Shown: in pieces, positions 44,389 through 53,674 of the stretch
Position numbering within the stretch: the stretch's first letter is position 1
How the letters are laid out: each line of letters opens with the position of its first letter
From: Nocardioides lianchengensis
GTDB lineage: Bacteria; Actinomycetota; Actinomycetes; Propionibacteriales; Nocardioidaceae
Assembly: GCF_900101465.1 (NCBI RefSeq)
Contig: NZ_FMZM01000005.1
Coordinates: forward strand, 1-64,000
DNA: 64,000 nucleotides
Direction: 5' to 3'
The notes under the pieces: model-generated
What the model saw: only the letters and a program-made list of their open reading frames with translations
The model's database searches: none
Told to the model about the DNA's origin: nothing
Made by a program: the position numbers and the translations under genes

Positions 44389-45476
44389 CTTTCCCCCCTC
44401 TGCGGGAGGAGCTGCGCGGCCTCGAGCCGTACGGCGCCCCCCAGCTGGACGTGCCCGTCCAGCTCAACGTCAACGAGAACCCCTACGGCCCGTCGCCGGC
44501 CTGCGTGGCCGACATCGCGACCGCGGTCGCGCACGCGGCGACGACGCTGAACCGCTACCCCGACCGCGAGTTCGTGGAGCTCCGCGGCGCGCTGGCGTCG
44601 TATCTCTCGCGGGACACGCCGCACGGCATCGCCCCGGAGCAGGTGTGGGCGGCCAACGGCTCCAACGAGGTGATGCTGCAGCTGCTGCAGGCCTTCGGCG
44701 GGCCGGGTCGCAGCGCCATGAGCTTCGCGCCGACGTACTCGATGTATCCCGAGTACGCCCGCGACTCGGTCACCGAGTGGGTCCAGGGGCGGCGCGAGGA
44801 CGACTTCTCGATCGACCTCGACGCGGCCGCCGCGCTGGTCCGGGAGAAGAGGCCGGCGGTGGTGCTGCTGCCGAGCCCGAACAACCCGACCGGCACCGCG
44901 CTCCCGCCGGAGGCGGTCGGCGCGCTGTGCGAGGCCGCCGGGGAGGGCCTCGTCGTCGTCGACGAGGCGTACGGCGAGTTCCGCCGCACCGGCGTGCCGA
45001 GCGCGCTGGAGCTGCTGCCGACCTATCGGAACCTGGTCGTCACCCGGACCATGAGCAAGGCGTTCGCGGCCGCCGGCCTGCGGCTCGGCTACCTGGCCGC
45101 GGACCCGGCGATCTGCGACGCGATCCGCGTCGTCCGGCTGCCCTACCACCTGAGCGCCGTCACCCAGGCGACCGCGCTGGCGGCGCTGCGGCACGCGCCG
45201 GAGCTGCTCGGCAAGGTCGACGAGCTGCGGGCCGAGCGGGACGACACCGTCGCCTGGCTGCGCGCCCAGGGCCACCAGGTCGCCGACAGCGACGCCAATT
45301 TCGCGTTGTTCGGGACGTTCCCCGACCGCCATGCTGTGTGGCAGGGCCTGCTCGACCGGGGGGTGCTGATCCGCGAGGTCGGCCCCGAGGGCTGGCTGCG
45401 GGTGTCGATCGGCACGGCCGACGAGATGAAGACGTTCAAGCAGGCCTTGACCGAGGTCACGGAGGAGAAGTCATGA
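44385..45476 (+). CDS. hisC: Histidinol-phosphate aminotransferase
   Basis: A 363-aa fold-type I PLP enzyme. [13 protein letters not shown] at the start, [41 protein letters not shown], and [18 protein letters not shown] carrying the PLP lysine, then the substrate-binding [14 protein letters not shown] overlaps the hisD stop, and the gene overlaps hisB by 4 nt. Confidence 0.96.
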   Translation: MTFPPLREELRGLEPYGAPQLDVPVQLNVNENPYGPSPACVADIATAVAHAATTLNRYPDREFVELRGALASYLSRDTPHGIAPEQVWAANGSNEVMLQLLQAFGGPGRSAMSFAPTYSMYPEYARDSVTEWVQGRREDDFSIDLDAAAALVREKRPAVVLLPSPNNPTGTALPPEAVGALCEAAGEGLVVVDEAYGEFRRTGVPSALELLPTYRNLVVTRTMSKAFAAAGLRLGYLAADPAICDAIRVVRLPYHLSAVTQATALAALRHAPELLGKVDELRAERDDTVAWLRAQGHQVADSDANFALFGTFPDRHAVWQGLLDRGVLIREVGPEGWLRVSIGTADEMKTFKQALTEVTEEKS

Positions 45477-46081
45477 GCAGGACCGCACGCATCGAGCGGC
45501 AGACCAGCGAGTCGAAGGTGCTCGTCGAGGTCGACCTCGACGGCTCCGGCCGGCACGACATCTCCACCGGCATCGGCTTCTACGACCACATGCTCACCGC
45601 GTTCGCGCGGCACAGCCTGGTCGACCTGACGGTGCAGTCCGAGGGCGACCACTGGATCGACGCCCACCACACGACCGAGGACACCGCGATCGCCCTCGGC
45701 CAGGCCCTGCGCCAGGCGCTGGGGGACAAGAAGGGCATCCGCCGCTTCGGCGACGCCACCGTCCCGCTCGACGAGGCGCTCGTGCAGGCGGTCGTCGACG
45801 TCTCCGGTCGGCCCTACTGCGTGCACACCGGCGAGCCGGAGGGACAGCAGTACGTCCAGCTCGGCGGGTCGACGCCGGCGTACCTGGGGTCGCTGACGCA
45901 GCACGTCTTCGAGTCGATCGCCTTCCACGCCCACTTCGCGCTGCACGTGCGGGTGCTGGCCGGCCGCGAGCCGCACCACATCGTGGAGACCCAGTTCAAG
46001 GCGTTCGCCCGGGCCTTCCGCGACGCGGTCGCCTTCGACCCGCGCGAGACCGGCATCCCCTCGACCAAGGGTGCGCTCTGA
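45473..46081 (+). CDS. hisB: Imidazoleglycerol-phosphate dehydratase
   Basis: A 202-aa dehydratase, monofunctional (no HisB-N phosphatase domain), as usual in actinobacteria. The metal-binding repeats are seen: [16 protein letters not shown] with [20 protein letters not shown], and [14 protein letters not shown] with [22 protein letters not shown] follows GGAGGAG and overlaps hisC. An 82-bp gap with an imperfect 13-bp hairpin (46091-46135) separates it from hisH. Confidence 0.96.
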   Translation: MSRTARIERQTSESKVLVEVDLDGSGRHDISTGIGFYDHMLTAFARHSLVDLTVQSEGDHWIDAHHTTEDTAIALGQALRQALGDKKGIRRFGDATVPLDEALVQAVVDVSGRPYCVHTGEPEGQQYVQLGGSTPAYLGSLTQHVFESIAFHAHFALHVRVLAGREPHHIVETQFKAFARAFRDAVAFDPRETGIPSTKGAL

Positions 46082-46090
46082 TCACCCCAC

Positions 46091-46135
46091 GGCGTTCTCC
46101 GGTTCCCCCGCTTCGCTCCTCCACCGGACAACGCC
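46091..46135 (+). other. Inverted repeat in the hisB-hisH gap
   Basis: GGCGTTCTCCGGT (46091-46103) and ACCGGACAACGCC (46123-46135) form a 13-bp stem with one mismatch and a 19-nt loop. It lies within an otherwise overlapping operon and may be a processing, stabilising or partial termination site. Confidence 0.4.
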
Positions 46136-46163
46136 GCGGGGGCCCCGATCCTGCGGAGGCGAT

Positions 46164-46799
46164 GTGACCGCGCCACGGATCGCCGTCCTCGACTACGGCT
46201 CCGGCAACCTCCGGTCCGCGGTCCGGGCGGTCGAGCGGGCCGGGGCTCAGGTCGAGCTGACGTCGGACTTCGACACCTGCCTGGAGGCCGACGGCCTGCT
46301 GGTGCCGGGCGTCGGGGCGTACGCCGCCTGCATGGCCGGCCTGCGCGAGGTCAGGGGCGACCGGCTGATCGGCCGCCGGCTGGCCGGCGGGCGCCCGGTG
46401 CTGGGGATCTGCGTGGGCATGCAGGTGCTCTTCGCCCGCGGCGTCGAGCACGGCGTCGAGACCGAGGGGTGCGACGAGTGGCCCGGGGTCGTCGAGCGGC
46501 TGCAGGCGCCGGTCGTCCCGCACATGGGCTGGAACACCGTCGAGACCCAGCCCGACACCACGCTGTTCGCCGGGGTCGAGGACGAGCGCTTCTACTTCGT
46601 GCACTCGTACGGCGTCCGCGACTGGACGCTGGTCACCAACGACCGGACCAAGGCCCCGCTGGTCACCTGGGCCGAGCACGGCGGCGACCGGTTCGTGGCG
46701 GCCGTCGAGAACGGGCCGCTCTCGGCGACCCAGTTCCACCCGGAGAAGTCCGGCGACGCCGGCGCCGCGCTGCTGCGCAACTGGGTCCAGTCGCTGTGA
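46164..46799 (+). CDS. hisH: Imidazole glycerol phosphate synthase glutaminase subunit
   Basis: A 211-aa class I glutamine amidotransferase that feeds ammonia to His[23 protein letters not shown] at the start, [11 protein letters not shown] oxyanion strand, nucleophile C83 in [19 protein letters not shown] and the catalytic His-Glu in [10 protein letters not shown]. The GTG at 46164 follows CGGAGG; an upstream in-frame start would add unrelated residues from the hairpin region. Confidence 0.95.
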   Translation: MTAPRIAVLDYGSGNLRSAVRAVERAGAQVELTSDFDTCLEADGLLVPGVGAYAACMAGLREVRGDRLIGRRLAGGRPVLGICVGMQVLFARGVEHGVETEGCDEWPGVVERLQAPVVPHMGWNTVETQPDTTLFAGVEDERFYFVHSYGVRDWTLVTNDRTKAPLVTWAEHGGDRFVAAVENGPLSATQFHPEKSGDAGAALLRNWVQSL

Positions 46800-46806
46800 G
46801 CCGGCC

Positions 46807-47139
46807 GTGAGCAAGGAGCGCCAGCTCCGCCGCGCCGAGCGCGAGCGCGAGGCGGCCGTCGTCGCGGCCGCCCGGGCCGCCGAGGCCGAGCGACGCGAGC
46901 GGCGGGAGGCCCGGTTGCGGGTGGTGACCTCGCGGCTGCCGCGCCGTCGTCCCCGGGCCGGCGGGGTGCTCGCCGAGCGCCGCCGCAAGCAGGTCTGGGC
47001 GACCGGGCTGCTGCTCCTCCTCGCCAACGTGCTGGTCGTCGCGTTCTCCACCGGCTGGGCCGAGCGCGCGCTGGCCCTGGCGATCACCCCGCTGGCCGCC
47101 CCCGTCCTGTACACGATGCTGTTCCGCCGCCGTACCTAG
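46807..47139 (+). CDS. Small membrane protein in the his operon
   Basis: A 110-aa protein. Residues 1-40 form a highly charged Arg/Glu/Ala helix ([31 protein letters not shown]), residues 40-65 are basic, and two transmembrane helices follow (about 66-82 and 86-105), ending in RRRT. No family is recognised. It sits between hisH (7 nt away) and priA (13 nt away), so it is co-transcribed, but a role in histidine synthesis is not implied by sequence. Confidence 0.7.
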   Translation: MSKERQLRRAEREREAAVVAAARAAEAERRERREARLRVVTSRLPRRRPRAGGVLAERRRKQVWATGLLLLLANVLVVAFSTGWAERALALAITPLAAPVLYTMLFRRRT

Positions 47140-47152
47140 AAGGAATCCCTCC

Positions 47153-47887
47153 ATGTCCTACCTCCAGCTCCTCCCCGCCGTCGACATCACCGAGGGCCGG
47201 GCCGTCCAGCTCGCCCAGGGCGTCGCCGGCTCCGAGCGCGTGTACGGCGATCCCGTGGCCGCCGCCCGCCGCTGGCAGGACGCGGGCGCGGAGTGGCTGC
47301 ACCTGGTCGACCTGGACGCGGCGTTCGGTCGTGGCACCAACCGCGAGCTGCAGGCCGAGATCGTCGGCGCCCTCGACATCCAGGTCGAGATGAGCGGCGG
47401 CATCCGAGACGACGAGTCGCTGGAGGCCGCGCTGGCCACCGGCTGCCGGCGGGTCAACATCGGCACCGCCGCGCTGGAGCAGCCCGAGTGGTGCGCGCGG
47501 ATCATCGCCGAGCACGGGGACCGGATCGCCATCGGCCTCGACGTCCGCGGCACCACCCTGGCGGCCCGCGGCTGGACGAAGGAGGGCGGCGACCTCTACG
47601 AGACGCTGGCCCGCCTCGACGCCGAGGGCTGCGCCCGCTACGTCGTCACCGACGTCAACAAGGACGGGATGCTCGCCGGCCCGAACCTGCAGCTGCTGCA
47701 GGACGTGTGTGCGGTCACCGATGCCCCGGTCATCGCGTCCGGCGGGGTGACCACGCTGGCCGACATCGAGGCGCTGATGGGGCTGGTGCCGGCCGGCGTC
47801 GAGGGCGCGATCGCCGGCACCGCGCTCTACGAGGGTCGATTCACCCTCGAGGACGCGCTGGCGCTCACGAAGGGCACCCGGGCGTGA
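47153..47887 (+). CDS. priA: Bifunctional phosphoribosyl isomerase (HisA and TrpF)
   Basis: A 244-aa TIM barrel. [21 protein letters not shown] carries the first catalytic Asp (about residue 11), [29 protein letters not shown], and [16 protein letters not shown] carries the second. Actinobacterial PriA isomerises both ProFAR in histidine synthesis and PRA in tryptophan synthesis. No trpF is seen in the trpC-B-A cluster at 57602-60443, which fits the dual role. Overlaps hisF by 4 nt. Confidence 0.92.
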   Translation: MSYLQLLPAVDITEGRAVQLAQGVAGSERVYGDPVAAARRWQDAGAEWLHLVDLDAAFGRGTNRELQAEIVGALDIQVEMSGGIRDDESLEAALATGCRRVNIGTAALEQPEWCARIIAEHGDRIAIGLDVRGTTLAARGWTKEGGDLYETLARLDAEGCARYVVTDVNKDGMLAGPNLQLLQDVCAVTDAPVIASGGVTTLADIEALMGLVPAGVEGAIAGTALYEGRFTLEDALALTKGTRA

Positions 47888-48645
47888 GCCTCGCCGTACG
47901 CGTCATCCCGTGCCTGGACGTCGACGGCGGCCGGGTGGTCAAGGGCATCAACTTCGAGCAGCTGCGCGACGCCGGCGACCCCGTCGAGCTGGCCAAGGTG
48001 TACGACGCGGAGGGCGCCGACGAGCTGACCTTCCTCGACATCTCCGCCTCGCACGAGGGCCGGGCCACGACGATGGAGATCGTCTCGGCGACGGCGGAGC
48101 AGGTGTTCATCCCGCTGACCGTGGGCGGGGGCGTGTCCTCGGTCGAGGACGTCGACCGGCTGCTGCGCGCCGGGGCCGACAAGGTGGCGATGAACACCGC
48201 CGCCATCCGCCGTCCCGAGCTGATCGCCGAGGTGGCCGACCGGTTCGGCAACCAGGTCCTGGTGCTCTCGGTCGACGCGCGCCGGGCCGCCGGCACCGAC
48301 TCGGGCTTCGAGGTCACCACCCACGGCGGCCGGCAGTCGGCCGGCCTGGACGCGATCGCCTGGGCCGTCCGGGCGGCCGAGCTGGGGGCGGGGGAGATCC
48401 TGCTCAACGCGATGGACGCCGACGGCACCCAGGACGGCTTCGACCTCGACCTGCTGCGCGCCGTACGACGGGAGGTCACGATCCCGGTCATCGCCTCCGG
48501 CGGCGCCGGGGCCACCGAGCACTTCGCGCCGGCCGTCGAGGCCGGGGCCGACGCGGTGCTGGCCGCCACGGTCTTCCACTTCGGCACCCTGCGGATCGGC
48601 GACGTGAAGGCCGCGCTGGCCGGGGCGGGCCACCCGGTCCGGTGA
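47884..48645 (+). CDS. hisF: Imidazole glycerol phosphate synthase cyclase subunit
   Basis: A 253-aa TIM barrel paired with His[69 protein letters not shown], and [19 protein letters not shown] are all conserved with both catalytic Asp residues. GTG overlaps the priA stop; the MOSC gene overlaps its stop in turn. The rare codon GTA is used in its fourth-to-sixth residue region within a CGTAC word. Confidence 0.96.
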   Translation: MSLAVRVIPCLDVDGGRVVKGINFEQLRDAGDPVELAKVYDAEGADELTFLDISASHEGRATTMEIVSATAEQVFIPLTVGGGVSSVEDVDRLLRAGADKVAMNTAAIRRPELIAEVADRFGNQVLVLSVDARRAAGTDSGFEVTTHGGRQSAGLDAIAWAVRAAELGAGEILLNAMDADGTQDGFDLDLLRAVRREVTIPVIASGGAGATEHFAPAVEAGADAVLAATVFHFGTLRIGDVKAALAGAGHPVR

Positions 48646-49181
48646 GGGTGCTCGCCCTCGCGGTCGCGCCCGAGCGGCACGCGCCGATGCACGAGGTCGA
48701 CGCGATCCAGGTCGTGGCCGGCGCCGGCATCGTCGGCGACCGCTGGCACGGCACCCGGCACCGGCACGTCACCGTGCAGTCGCTGGAGGATCTGGTCGCC
48801 GCGCAGCGCGAGCTCGGTCGCGGCTTCCTGGTGACCGCCACCCGTCGCAACGTCACGGTCGACGGGCCGGTGCCGACCGCGCCGGGCGCCCGGGTCCGAC
48901 TGGGCGACGTGCTGCTCGAGGTGGTCCGGGTGGCGGCGCCGTGCCGGATCATGGACGACTCCCTCGGCCCGGGCGGCGCCGCGGCGCTGCGCCGGCGAGG
49001 TGGCTCGGTCCTCCGTGCTCTTTCGGGTGGGGTCGTGCGGGTCGGTGACGGGTACCGGGTGCTCATGACTGAGCAGCAGCCCGAGAGCGAGCAGATGGAC
49101 GAGGCCGAGGAGCACGGCACCCCGCACTACTCCGACCCCAGTGTCACCGAGCTGGACTCCGAGCCGAAGGACGACCTGTGA
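48642..49181 (+). CDS. MOSC domain protein with acidic C-terminal tail
   Basis: A 179-aa protein. Residues about 1-140 are a MOSC-type beta domain ([56 protein letters not shown]), with the conserved Cys likely to bind sulfur or a metal-sulfur cofactor. Residues 142-179 are a very acidic tail ([16 protein letters not shown] onward). An ATG at 49066 opens the tail, so it could also be translated separately as a 38-aa peptide. GTG overlaps the hisF stop. Substrate unknown. Confidence 0.75.
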   Translation: MRVLALAVAPERHAPMHEVDAIQVVAGAGIVGDRWHGTRHRHVTVQSLEDLVAAQRELGRGFLVTATRRNVTVDGPVPTAPGARVRLGDVLLEVVRVAAPCRIMDDSLGPGGAAALRRRGGSVLRALSGGVVRVGDGYRVLMTEQQPESEQMDEAEEHGTPHYSDPSVTELDSEPKDDL

Positions 49182-49546
49182 GCGGCCAGGTGCTGAGCCG
49201 CGGCGTCTCGGCGTTGACGCTGGGCTACGCGGTGTTCTCGCTGGTCAGGCCCGAGCACCTCGGCCGGGCGATGGAGTCCGACGCCTTCGAGCAGCCGACG
49301 TACGACAAGATCGCCAAGGCGTACGGGGTCCGTGACGTCGTCATCGGCGGTCTCGGCCTGCTGGGGCCGTCGCCGAAGGCGGTCCAGGTAGCGATGGGAC
49401 TGCGGATCGTCGGCGATCTCGCCGACGCCGTGGTGCTCGGCTCGCGTGCGCCCGACAACAAGGTGCGCGCGAAGGTGCTGGCCGTGACCCTCGGCTACGC
49501 CGCGCTCAACACGGCCGCGTTGGTGCGCGACCGCCGGCGCGGCTGA
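49178..49546 (+). CDS. Small membrane protein of unknown function
   Basis: A 122-aa protein with about three hydrophobic segments (TLGYAVFSLV, VIGGLGLLG, VMLAVTLGYAALNTAAL region) and a basic end. It overlaps the MOSC gene by 4 nt and closes the his transcription unit. The pattern resembles small DUF4267-type membrane proteins, but I am not sure. It converges with the SRPBCC gene, the stops being 8 bp apart. Confidence 0.65.
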   Translation: MSGQVLSRGVSALTLGYAVFSLVRPEHLGRAMESDAFEQPTYDKIAKAYGVRDVVIGGLGLLGPSPKAVQVAMGLRIVGDLADAVVLGSRAPDNKVRAKVLAVTLGYAALNTAALVRDRRRG

Positions 49547-49553
49547 GTCGTGC

Positions 49554-50000
49554 TCAGGCCGGTCCGACCGCCTGCGCCTCGCGCGCCACGGCGTCCAGCC
49601 ATGGGGTGAGCTGCTGCGCGACGGACTGCTCCGCGATCCGTGCCGTCACCGGACCCACCGACACGACCACGGTCCAGCGCAGCAGCGTGCCGTCCGGCCC
49701 GCTGGTGAGCTCGGCGTGCTGCTCGCCGTACCGGACTCCCTTGCGGGTCACGTGGGCGACCAGGCGGGACTCGGGGTCGGCCTCGACGACGTCGTACGTC
49801 AGCCGCATCTTGACCAGCGGTGCGACCCGGATCGCCAGCACGTACCCCGACCCGACCTCCCCGTCCGCGCCGGAACTCGACTCCAGACGGACGCGGCCGT
49901 CGAGCCGCTCCTGCATCGCGGGGTCGGCGACGACGCTCCACACCGCTGCCGGACGGGTCGGGATCAGGCGCTCCTGGGTCACGGCCACGTCGGTGCGCAT
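49554..50000 (-). CDS. SRPBCC-fold (START-like) protein
   Basis: A 148-aa protein with the helix-grip layout: VTQERLIPTRPAAVWSVVADPAMQERL at the start, a central antiparallel sheet (GSGYVLAIRV, LTYDVVEADPESRLVAHV) and a long C-terminal helix (QSVAQQLTPWLDAVAREAQ). Such proteins bind hydrophobic ligands; nothing shows which. ATG at 50000 has TAGGCT 6 nt before it on the minus strand (50007-50012). Confidence 0.75.
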   Translation of the reverse strand: MRTDVAVTQERLIPTRPAAVWSVVADPAMQERLDGRVRLESSSGADGEVGSGYVLAIRVAPLVKMRLTYDVVEADPESRLVAHVTRKGVRYGEQHAELTSGPDGTLLRWTVVVSVGPVTARIAEQSVAQQLTPWLDAVAREAQAVGPA

Positions 50001-50198
50001 GGCGGGAGCCTAGGCAATCGTCCTCGCGCTCCGGCGGGGTGGGTCCGGGCGAGGAGTCGTCGGAGGTGGTGGTCAGTACGTCGGGGCCGGACAGGAGGTA
50101 GTGAGTGGGGGCCAGGTGGCTCCTACTCCCGACCGCCCGCGTGGTCCCTCCGACCGGGCCGCAGGGAGCAGCCCGCAGCCCGCGACCGACCGGCCGGA

Positions 50199-50233
50199 CT
50201 GAGGCACCTGCCTCAGGAGCGGCGCCGTACCCT
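50199..50233 (+). promoter_or_regulatory. 18-bp palindrome plus -10 box before the 295-aa protein
   Basis: CTGAGGCA-CC-TGCCTCAG (50199-50216) is a perfect palindrome. It lies 11 bp before TACCCT (50228-50233), which stands 8 nt before the GTG at 50242. The palindrome therefore overlaps the expected -35 region and looks like an operator for a dimeric regulator. No gene is seen in the rest of the 241-bp divergent gap. Confidence 0.5.
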
Positions 50234-50241
50234 CCTCTCCT

Positions 50242-51129
50242 GTGCCGCTCTTCTCCCGCCGACCCGACACCCCCGTCCAGGTCGACCCGCACCTCGCCGC
50301 CGACCTGCCCCTGATCAGCGCCGCGCACGAGGGCGACGCCCACGGCCTCGCCGAGCGGCTGAGCGTGCTGCGCCAGGAGGGCCGCTGGCACCACCGGCAC
50401 CAGCTGGTCGCCCGGGCCGCCCGGGCCGACCGGGGGACGGGCTGGATCGAGACCTGGGCCGGCTGGGCGCCGGGCGACCCGGACGCCCTGGTCGCCCGCG
50501 CGGTCACGGCGCTGCGGATCGCCCGGGCCGCCGAGGGTGCGGAGGAGCGGCTCCAGGACGCGTCCCTCGTGGTCGAGGCCGCGATCAGCCGCGCGCCCGA
50601 GGACCCCACCACGTGGTCGACCGCGCTGGAGCTCGCGCACGCCAGCGAGGCCGGCCCGCTGCGGATCCACGACGTCATCACGCAGGCGGCAACGGCCGCG
50701 CCCGCCGGCTTCGCCTGGCGCTCCACCGCGGTCGAGCTGCTGTCGTCGCGCTGGTTCGGCAGCCTGGAGGAGTCCTGGGACTTCGCCGTGACGTCGGCCG
50801 AGATCGCGCCGCAGAGCCGCCTGGTGCTGCTGCCGGCGTACGCCGCCCTCAGCCAGCTGCGCCGCGAGCGGACCGACGTGGCCGAGGAGATGCTGACCGA
50901 GGCGCTGCCACCGGCGTTGGGCTACCTGGAGGCCTCGCGGGCCGACGAGGCCGACCACGTGGAGGCGGCCAGCAGCATCGCCGCCCGCCTGGTCGCGGCC
51001 AGCCGGAGACGGGAGGCTCCGGCGGTCCTCGACCTGCTCGGCGACCGGGTCGACACCGTGGTCTGGGGCACCGTGGTCGGACCGGATCCGGTGGGGGCCT
51101 TCACCGGAGCCCGACGGGCCTACCGCTAG
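50242..51129 (+). CDS. Helical-repeat protein of unknown function
   Basis: A 295-aa soluble protein rich in Ala, Arg and Glu, predicted all helical with TPR-like helical pairs (for example RLSVLRQEGRWHHRHQLVARAARADRG, then ALELAHASEAGPL, VLLPAYAALSQLRRERTDVAEEML). The start MPLFSRRPDTPVQVDPHLAADLPL is basic. No family is recognised and no catalytic motif is seen. The GTG at 50242 has a -10 box 8 nt upstream and a perfect palindrome before that. It converges with the TIGR03085 gene. Confidence 0.65.
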   Translation: MPLFSRRPDTPVQVDPHLAADLPLISAAHEGDAHGLAERLSVLRQEGRWHHRHQLVARAARADRGTGWIETWAGWAPGDPDALVARAVTALRIARAAEGAEERLQDASLVVEAAISRAPEDPTTWSTALELAHASEAGPLRIHDVITQAATAAPAGFAWRSTAVELLSSRWFGSLEESWDFAVTSAEIAPQSRLVLLPAYAALSQLRRERTDVAEEMLTEALPPALGYLEASRADEADHVEAASSIAARLVAASRRREAPAVLDLLGDRVDTVVWGTVVGPDPVGAFTGARRAYR

Positions 51130-51140
51130 ATCCGCGGGCG

Positions 51141-51767
51141 CTAGATCCCGAGGCTGGCCGACCGCAGCGCGTCGACCCGGTCGTCCGGGCCGTCGAGGAC
51201 GACGTCGCGTACGGCGGCGCGGCCGAAGAGGAACAGCGTCACCTCGACCACCGGCCCGGTCACCACGACCGGGTCGGCGCCCCGCCGCAGCGTGGTGCTC
51301 GCGCCGGTGTCGGAGCGGACCACCCGCACCGGCACGTCCGCGGGTCGCACCAGCATCCGGCCGGACACGCCCACCAACCGCCAGACCAGGTCCAGGTCGG
51401 CCGCCGCGAGCGAGCGCGGTGCCCAGTCCGGCTGCCCGCGGAGCAGGTCCTCGTGGTGGACGAGGTACTCCAGCGTGTTGGCGAGCACCTCCACCGGAGG
51501 CAGGGCGTACGGCGTGAGCCCGGGGGAGCGGAGCCGCTCGACCAGCACGTCGTACGGCTGCTCCTGCAGGCGGGCCATCGCCCGGTCGGCGAGCCCGGAG
51601 AGCGGGCCGACGGCGATGCCGAGCGCGCCGAGCGGGCTGCGCTCGCGCACCAGCAGGTGGGCCACCAGGTCGCCCGCGTCCCAGTCGCCGCACCGCGTGC
51701 CGGCGGAGCGCCCGACCTCCTGTGCGAGGTCGCAGAGCGCGAGTCGTTCGCGGCGTGCGAGGTTCAT
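51141..51767 (-). CDS. TIGR03085-type metal-binding (DinB-like fold) protein
   Basis: A 208-aa actinobacterial protein of the maleylpyruvate isomerase/DinB-like four-helix fold. [47 protein letters not shown], and NTLEYLVHHEDLLRGQPDWAPR hold the three likely metal-binding His (HLL, HHED). Function is unknown. ATG at 51767 is preferred to an upstream in-frame ATG because TAGGCT lies 7 nt before it (51775-51780, minus strand). Confidence 0.8.
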   Translation of the reverse strand: MNLARRERLALCDLAQEVGRSAGTRCGDWDAGDLVAHLLVRERSPLGALGIAVGPLSGLADRAMARLQEQPYDVLVERLRSPGLTPYALPPVEVLANTLEYLVHHEDLLRGQPDWAPRSLAAADLDLVWRLVGVSGRMLVRPADVPVRVVRSDTGASTTLRRGADPVVVTGPVVEVTLFLFGRAAVRDVVLDGPDDRVDALRSASLGI

Positions 51768-51865
51768 GCCTCCGAGCCTAGGGAGCAGGTCCTGGGATTG
51801 GGTCGCTGTCGGCGGCCGGGAATACATTGGCGGGCCCGCGGGGTTGCGGCGGGGCGAAGGACGGG

Positions 51866-53674
51866 GTGCAGGCGCAGGTGACGGACGAACGGACGAGTGG
51901 GCGCGGGTCGACGGGCGCCGGGTTCGCCGTACTCCTCGTCGCCATCAAGCGGGAGCCGTGGATCTTCACGGTCTCCACGATCGGCAGCCTGCTCTTCGGC
52001 GCGCTGACCGTCGCCGACGCCTGGGTGCTCGGCTGGTCGACCGACCACGTCGTGCTGCCGGCGTTCGAGACCGGCGAGATCGGCGGCGACATGCTGCTGG
52101 CCGTGCTCGCGCTGTTCGTCGGCGTCGCGATCCTGCGCGCCGTCGGCATCGTCGCGCGACGCCTGGGCGCGGGGATCATGCAGTACCGCATGCAGGCCCA
52201 CACCCGCCGCGCGGTCACGCGGCAGTACCTCGCCCTCCCGATGGAGTGGCACCAGCGCCACCCCACCGGCCAGCTGCTGTCGAACGCCAACTCCGACGTC
52301 GAGGCCGCCTGGGGGCCGATCGCACCGCTGCCGATGGCCGTCGGCACGGTCGCCATGATGGTGATCGCCGTCGTCCAGATGCTCGTCGCCGACCTGGTGC
52401 TGGCCCTGGTCGGGCTGCTGGTCTTCCCGGCCGTGATGGCGGCCAACGTCGCCTACCAGCGCCTCGCGCAGGGCTGGATGACCCGCGCCCAGCAGCTGCG
52501 CGCCGAGGTCAGCGAGATCGCCCACGAGTCGTTCGACGGGGCCCTGGTCGTGAAGACGCTCGGCCGCGAGGGCGAGGAGACCGACCGCTTCGCCGCCAAG
52601 GCCCGCGAGCTCCGCGACGTCAACATCCGCGCCGGCCGGATCCGGGCCGCGTTCGACCCGGCCCTGGCCGCGCTGCCCAACATCGGCGTGCTGATCGTCC
52701 TGGCCGTCGGCGTCTCGCGGGTCCTGAACGGCCAGACCGACGCGGGCGCCGTGGTCACCGTCGCCTACCTCCTGACCATCGTCTCGTTCCCGATCCGCTC
52801 GATCGGCTGGCTGCTCGGCGAGCTGCCGCGCAGCGTGGTCGGCTACCGCCGGGTGCGCTCGGTGCTCGACGAGACCGGCGAGATGCCGTACGGCGACCGC
52901 ACCGTCGGCGTGGCCGCCGGCGGCGCCCGACTCGACGTCGACGGCCTCGCCTACGCCTACGAGGCCGACCGCGAGCTGCTGACCGACGTGACCTTCTCCG
53001 CCGAGCCCGGCCGCACCGTCGCCGTCGTGGGCGCCACCGCCTCCGGCAAGAGCACGCTGACCACCCTGCTGACCCGTCTGGTCGACCCCGACCGGGGCCG
53101 GGTCCTGCTCGACGGGACCGACGTGCGCGACCTGGCCGCCGGAGAGCTGGCCCGGGTGGTCAGCGTGGTGCCGCAGGCGGCCTTCCTCTTCGACGACACC
53201 GTCCGCGGCAACGTCGCGCTCGGGGCCGACGTGGGCGACGAGGCGGTGTGGGCGGCGCTGCGCGCGGCGCAGGCCGACGGCTTCGTCGCCGCCCTCGACG
53301 GCGGACTGGACGCGCGGCTCGGCGAGCGCGGCACCTCCCTGTCCGGTGGTCAGCGCCAGCGCATCTCCCTGGCCCGGGCCCTGGTGCGACGGCCCCGGCT
53401 CCTGGTCCTCGACGACGCCACGTCGGCGGTCGACCCGGAGGTCGAGGCCCGCATCCTCGCGGCGCTCCGCGAGGGTGACTCCGACGCGACGCTGGTCGTC
53501 GTCGCCTACCGCAAGGCCACCATCGGGCTGGCCGACGAGGTCGTCCACCTCGAGGACGGCCGGGTCGCCGACCGAGGCACGCACGCCGAGCTGCTGGAGC
53601 GCAGCCCGTCGTACGCCCGGCTGGTCAACGCCTACGAGCAGCACGACGAGCTGGCCGGGGAGGTGCAGGCATGA
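51866..53674 (+). CDS. ABC exporter half with degenerate ATPase site
   Basis: A 602-aa fusion of a six-helix exporter domain and an ATPase. Walker A is VVGATASGKST, the signature LSGGQRQ is canonical, but Walker B is LLVLDDATSAVD (Asp in place of the catalytic Glu) and the H-loop His is replaced by Tyr (VVVAYRKAT). This is the degenerate-site half of a heterodimer. Several starts are possible (TTG 51827, GTG 51866, GTG 51878); 51866 is chosen because AAGGA ends 4 nt before it. It overlaps its partner by 4 nt. Substrate is unknown. Confidence 0.88.
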   Translation: MQAQVTDERTSGRGSTGAGFAVLLVAIKREPWIFTVSTIGSLLFGALTVADAWVLGWSTDHVVLPAFETGEIGGDMLLAVLALFVGVAILRAVGIVARRLGAGIMQYRMQAHTRRAVTRQYLALPMEWHQRHPTGQLLSNANSDVEAAWGPIAPLPMAVGTVAMMVIAVVQMLVADLVLALVGLLVFPAVMAANVAYQRLAQGWMTRAQQLRAEVSEIAHESFDGALVVKTLGREGEETDRFAAKARELRDVNIRAGRIRAAFDPALAALPNIGVLIVLAVGVSRVLNGQTDAGAVVTVAYLLTIVSFPIRSIGWLLGELPRSVVGYRRVRSVLDETGEMPYGDRTVGVAAGGARLDVDGLAYAYEADRELLTDVTFSAEPGRTVAVVGATASGKSTLTTLLTRLVDPDRGRVLLDGTDVRDLAAGELARVVSVVPQAAFLFDDTVRGNVALGADVGDEAVWAALRAAQADGFVAALDGGLDARLGERGTSLSGGQRQRISLARALVRRPRLLVLDDATSAVDPEVEARILAALREGDSDATLVVVAYRKATIGLADEVVHLEDGRVADRGTHAELLERSPSYARLVNAYEQHDELAGEVQA

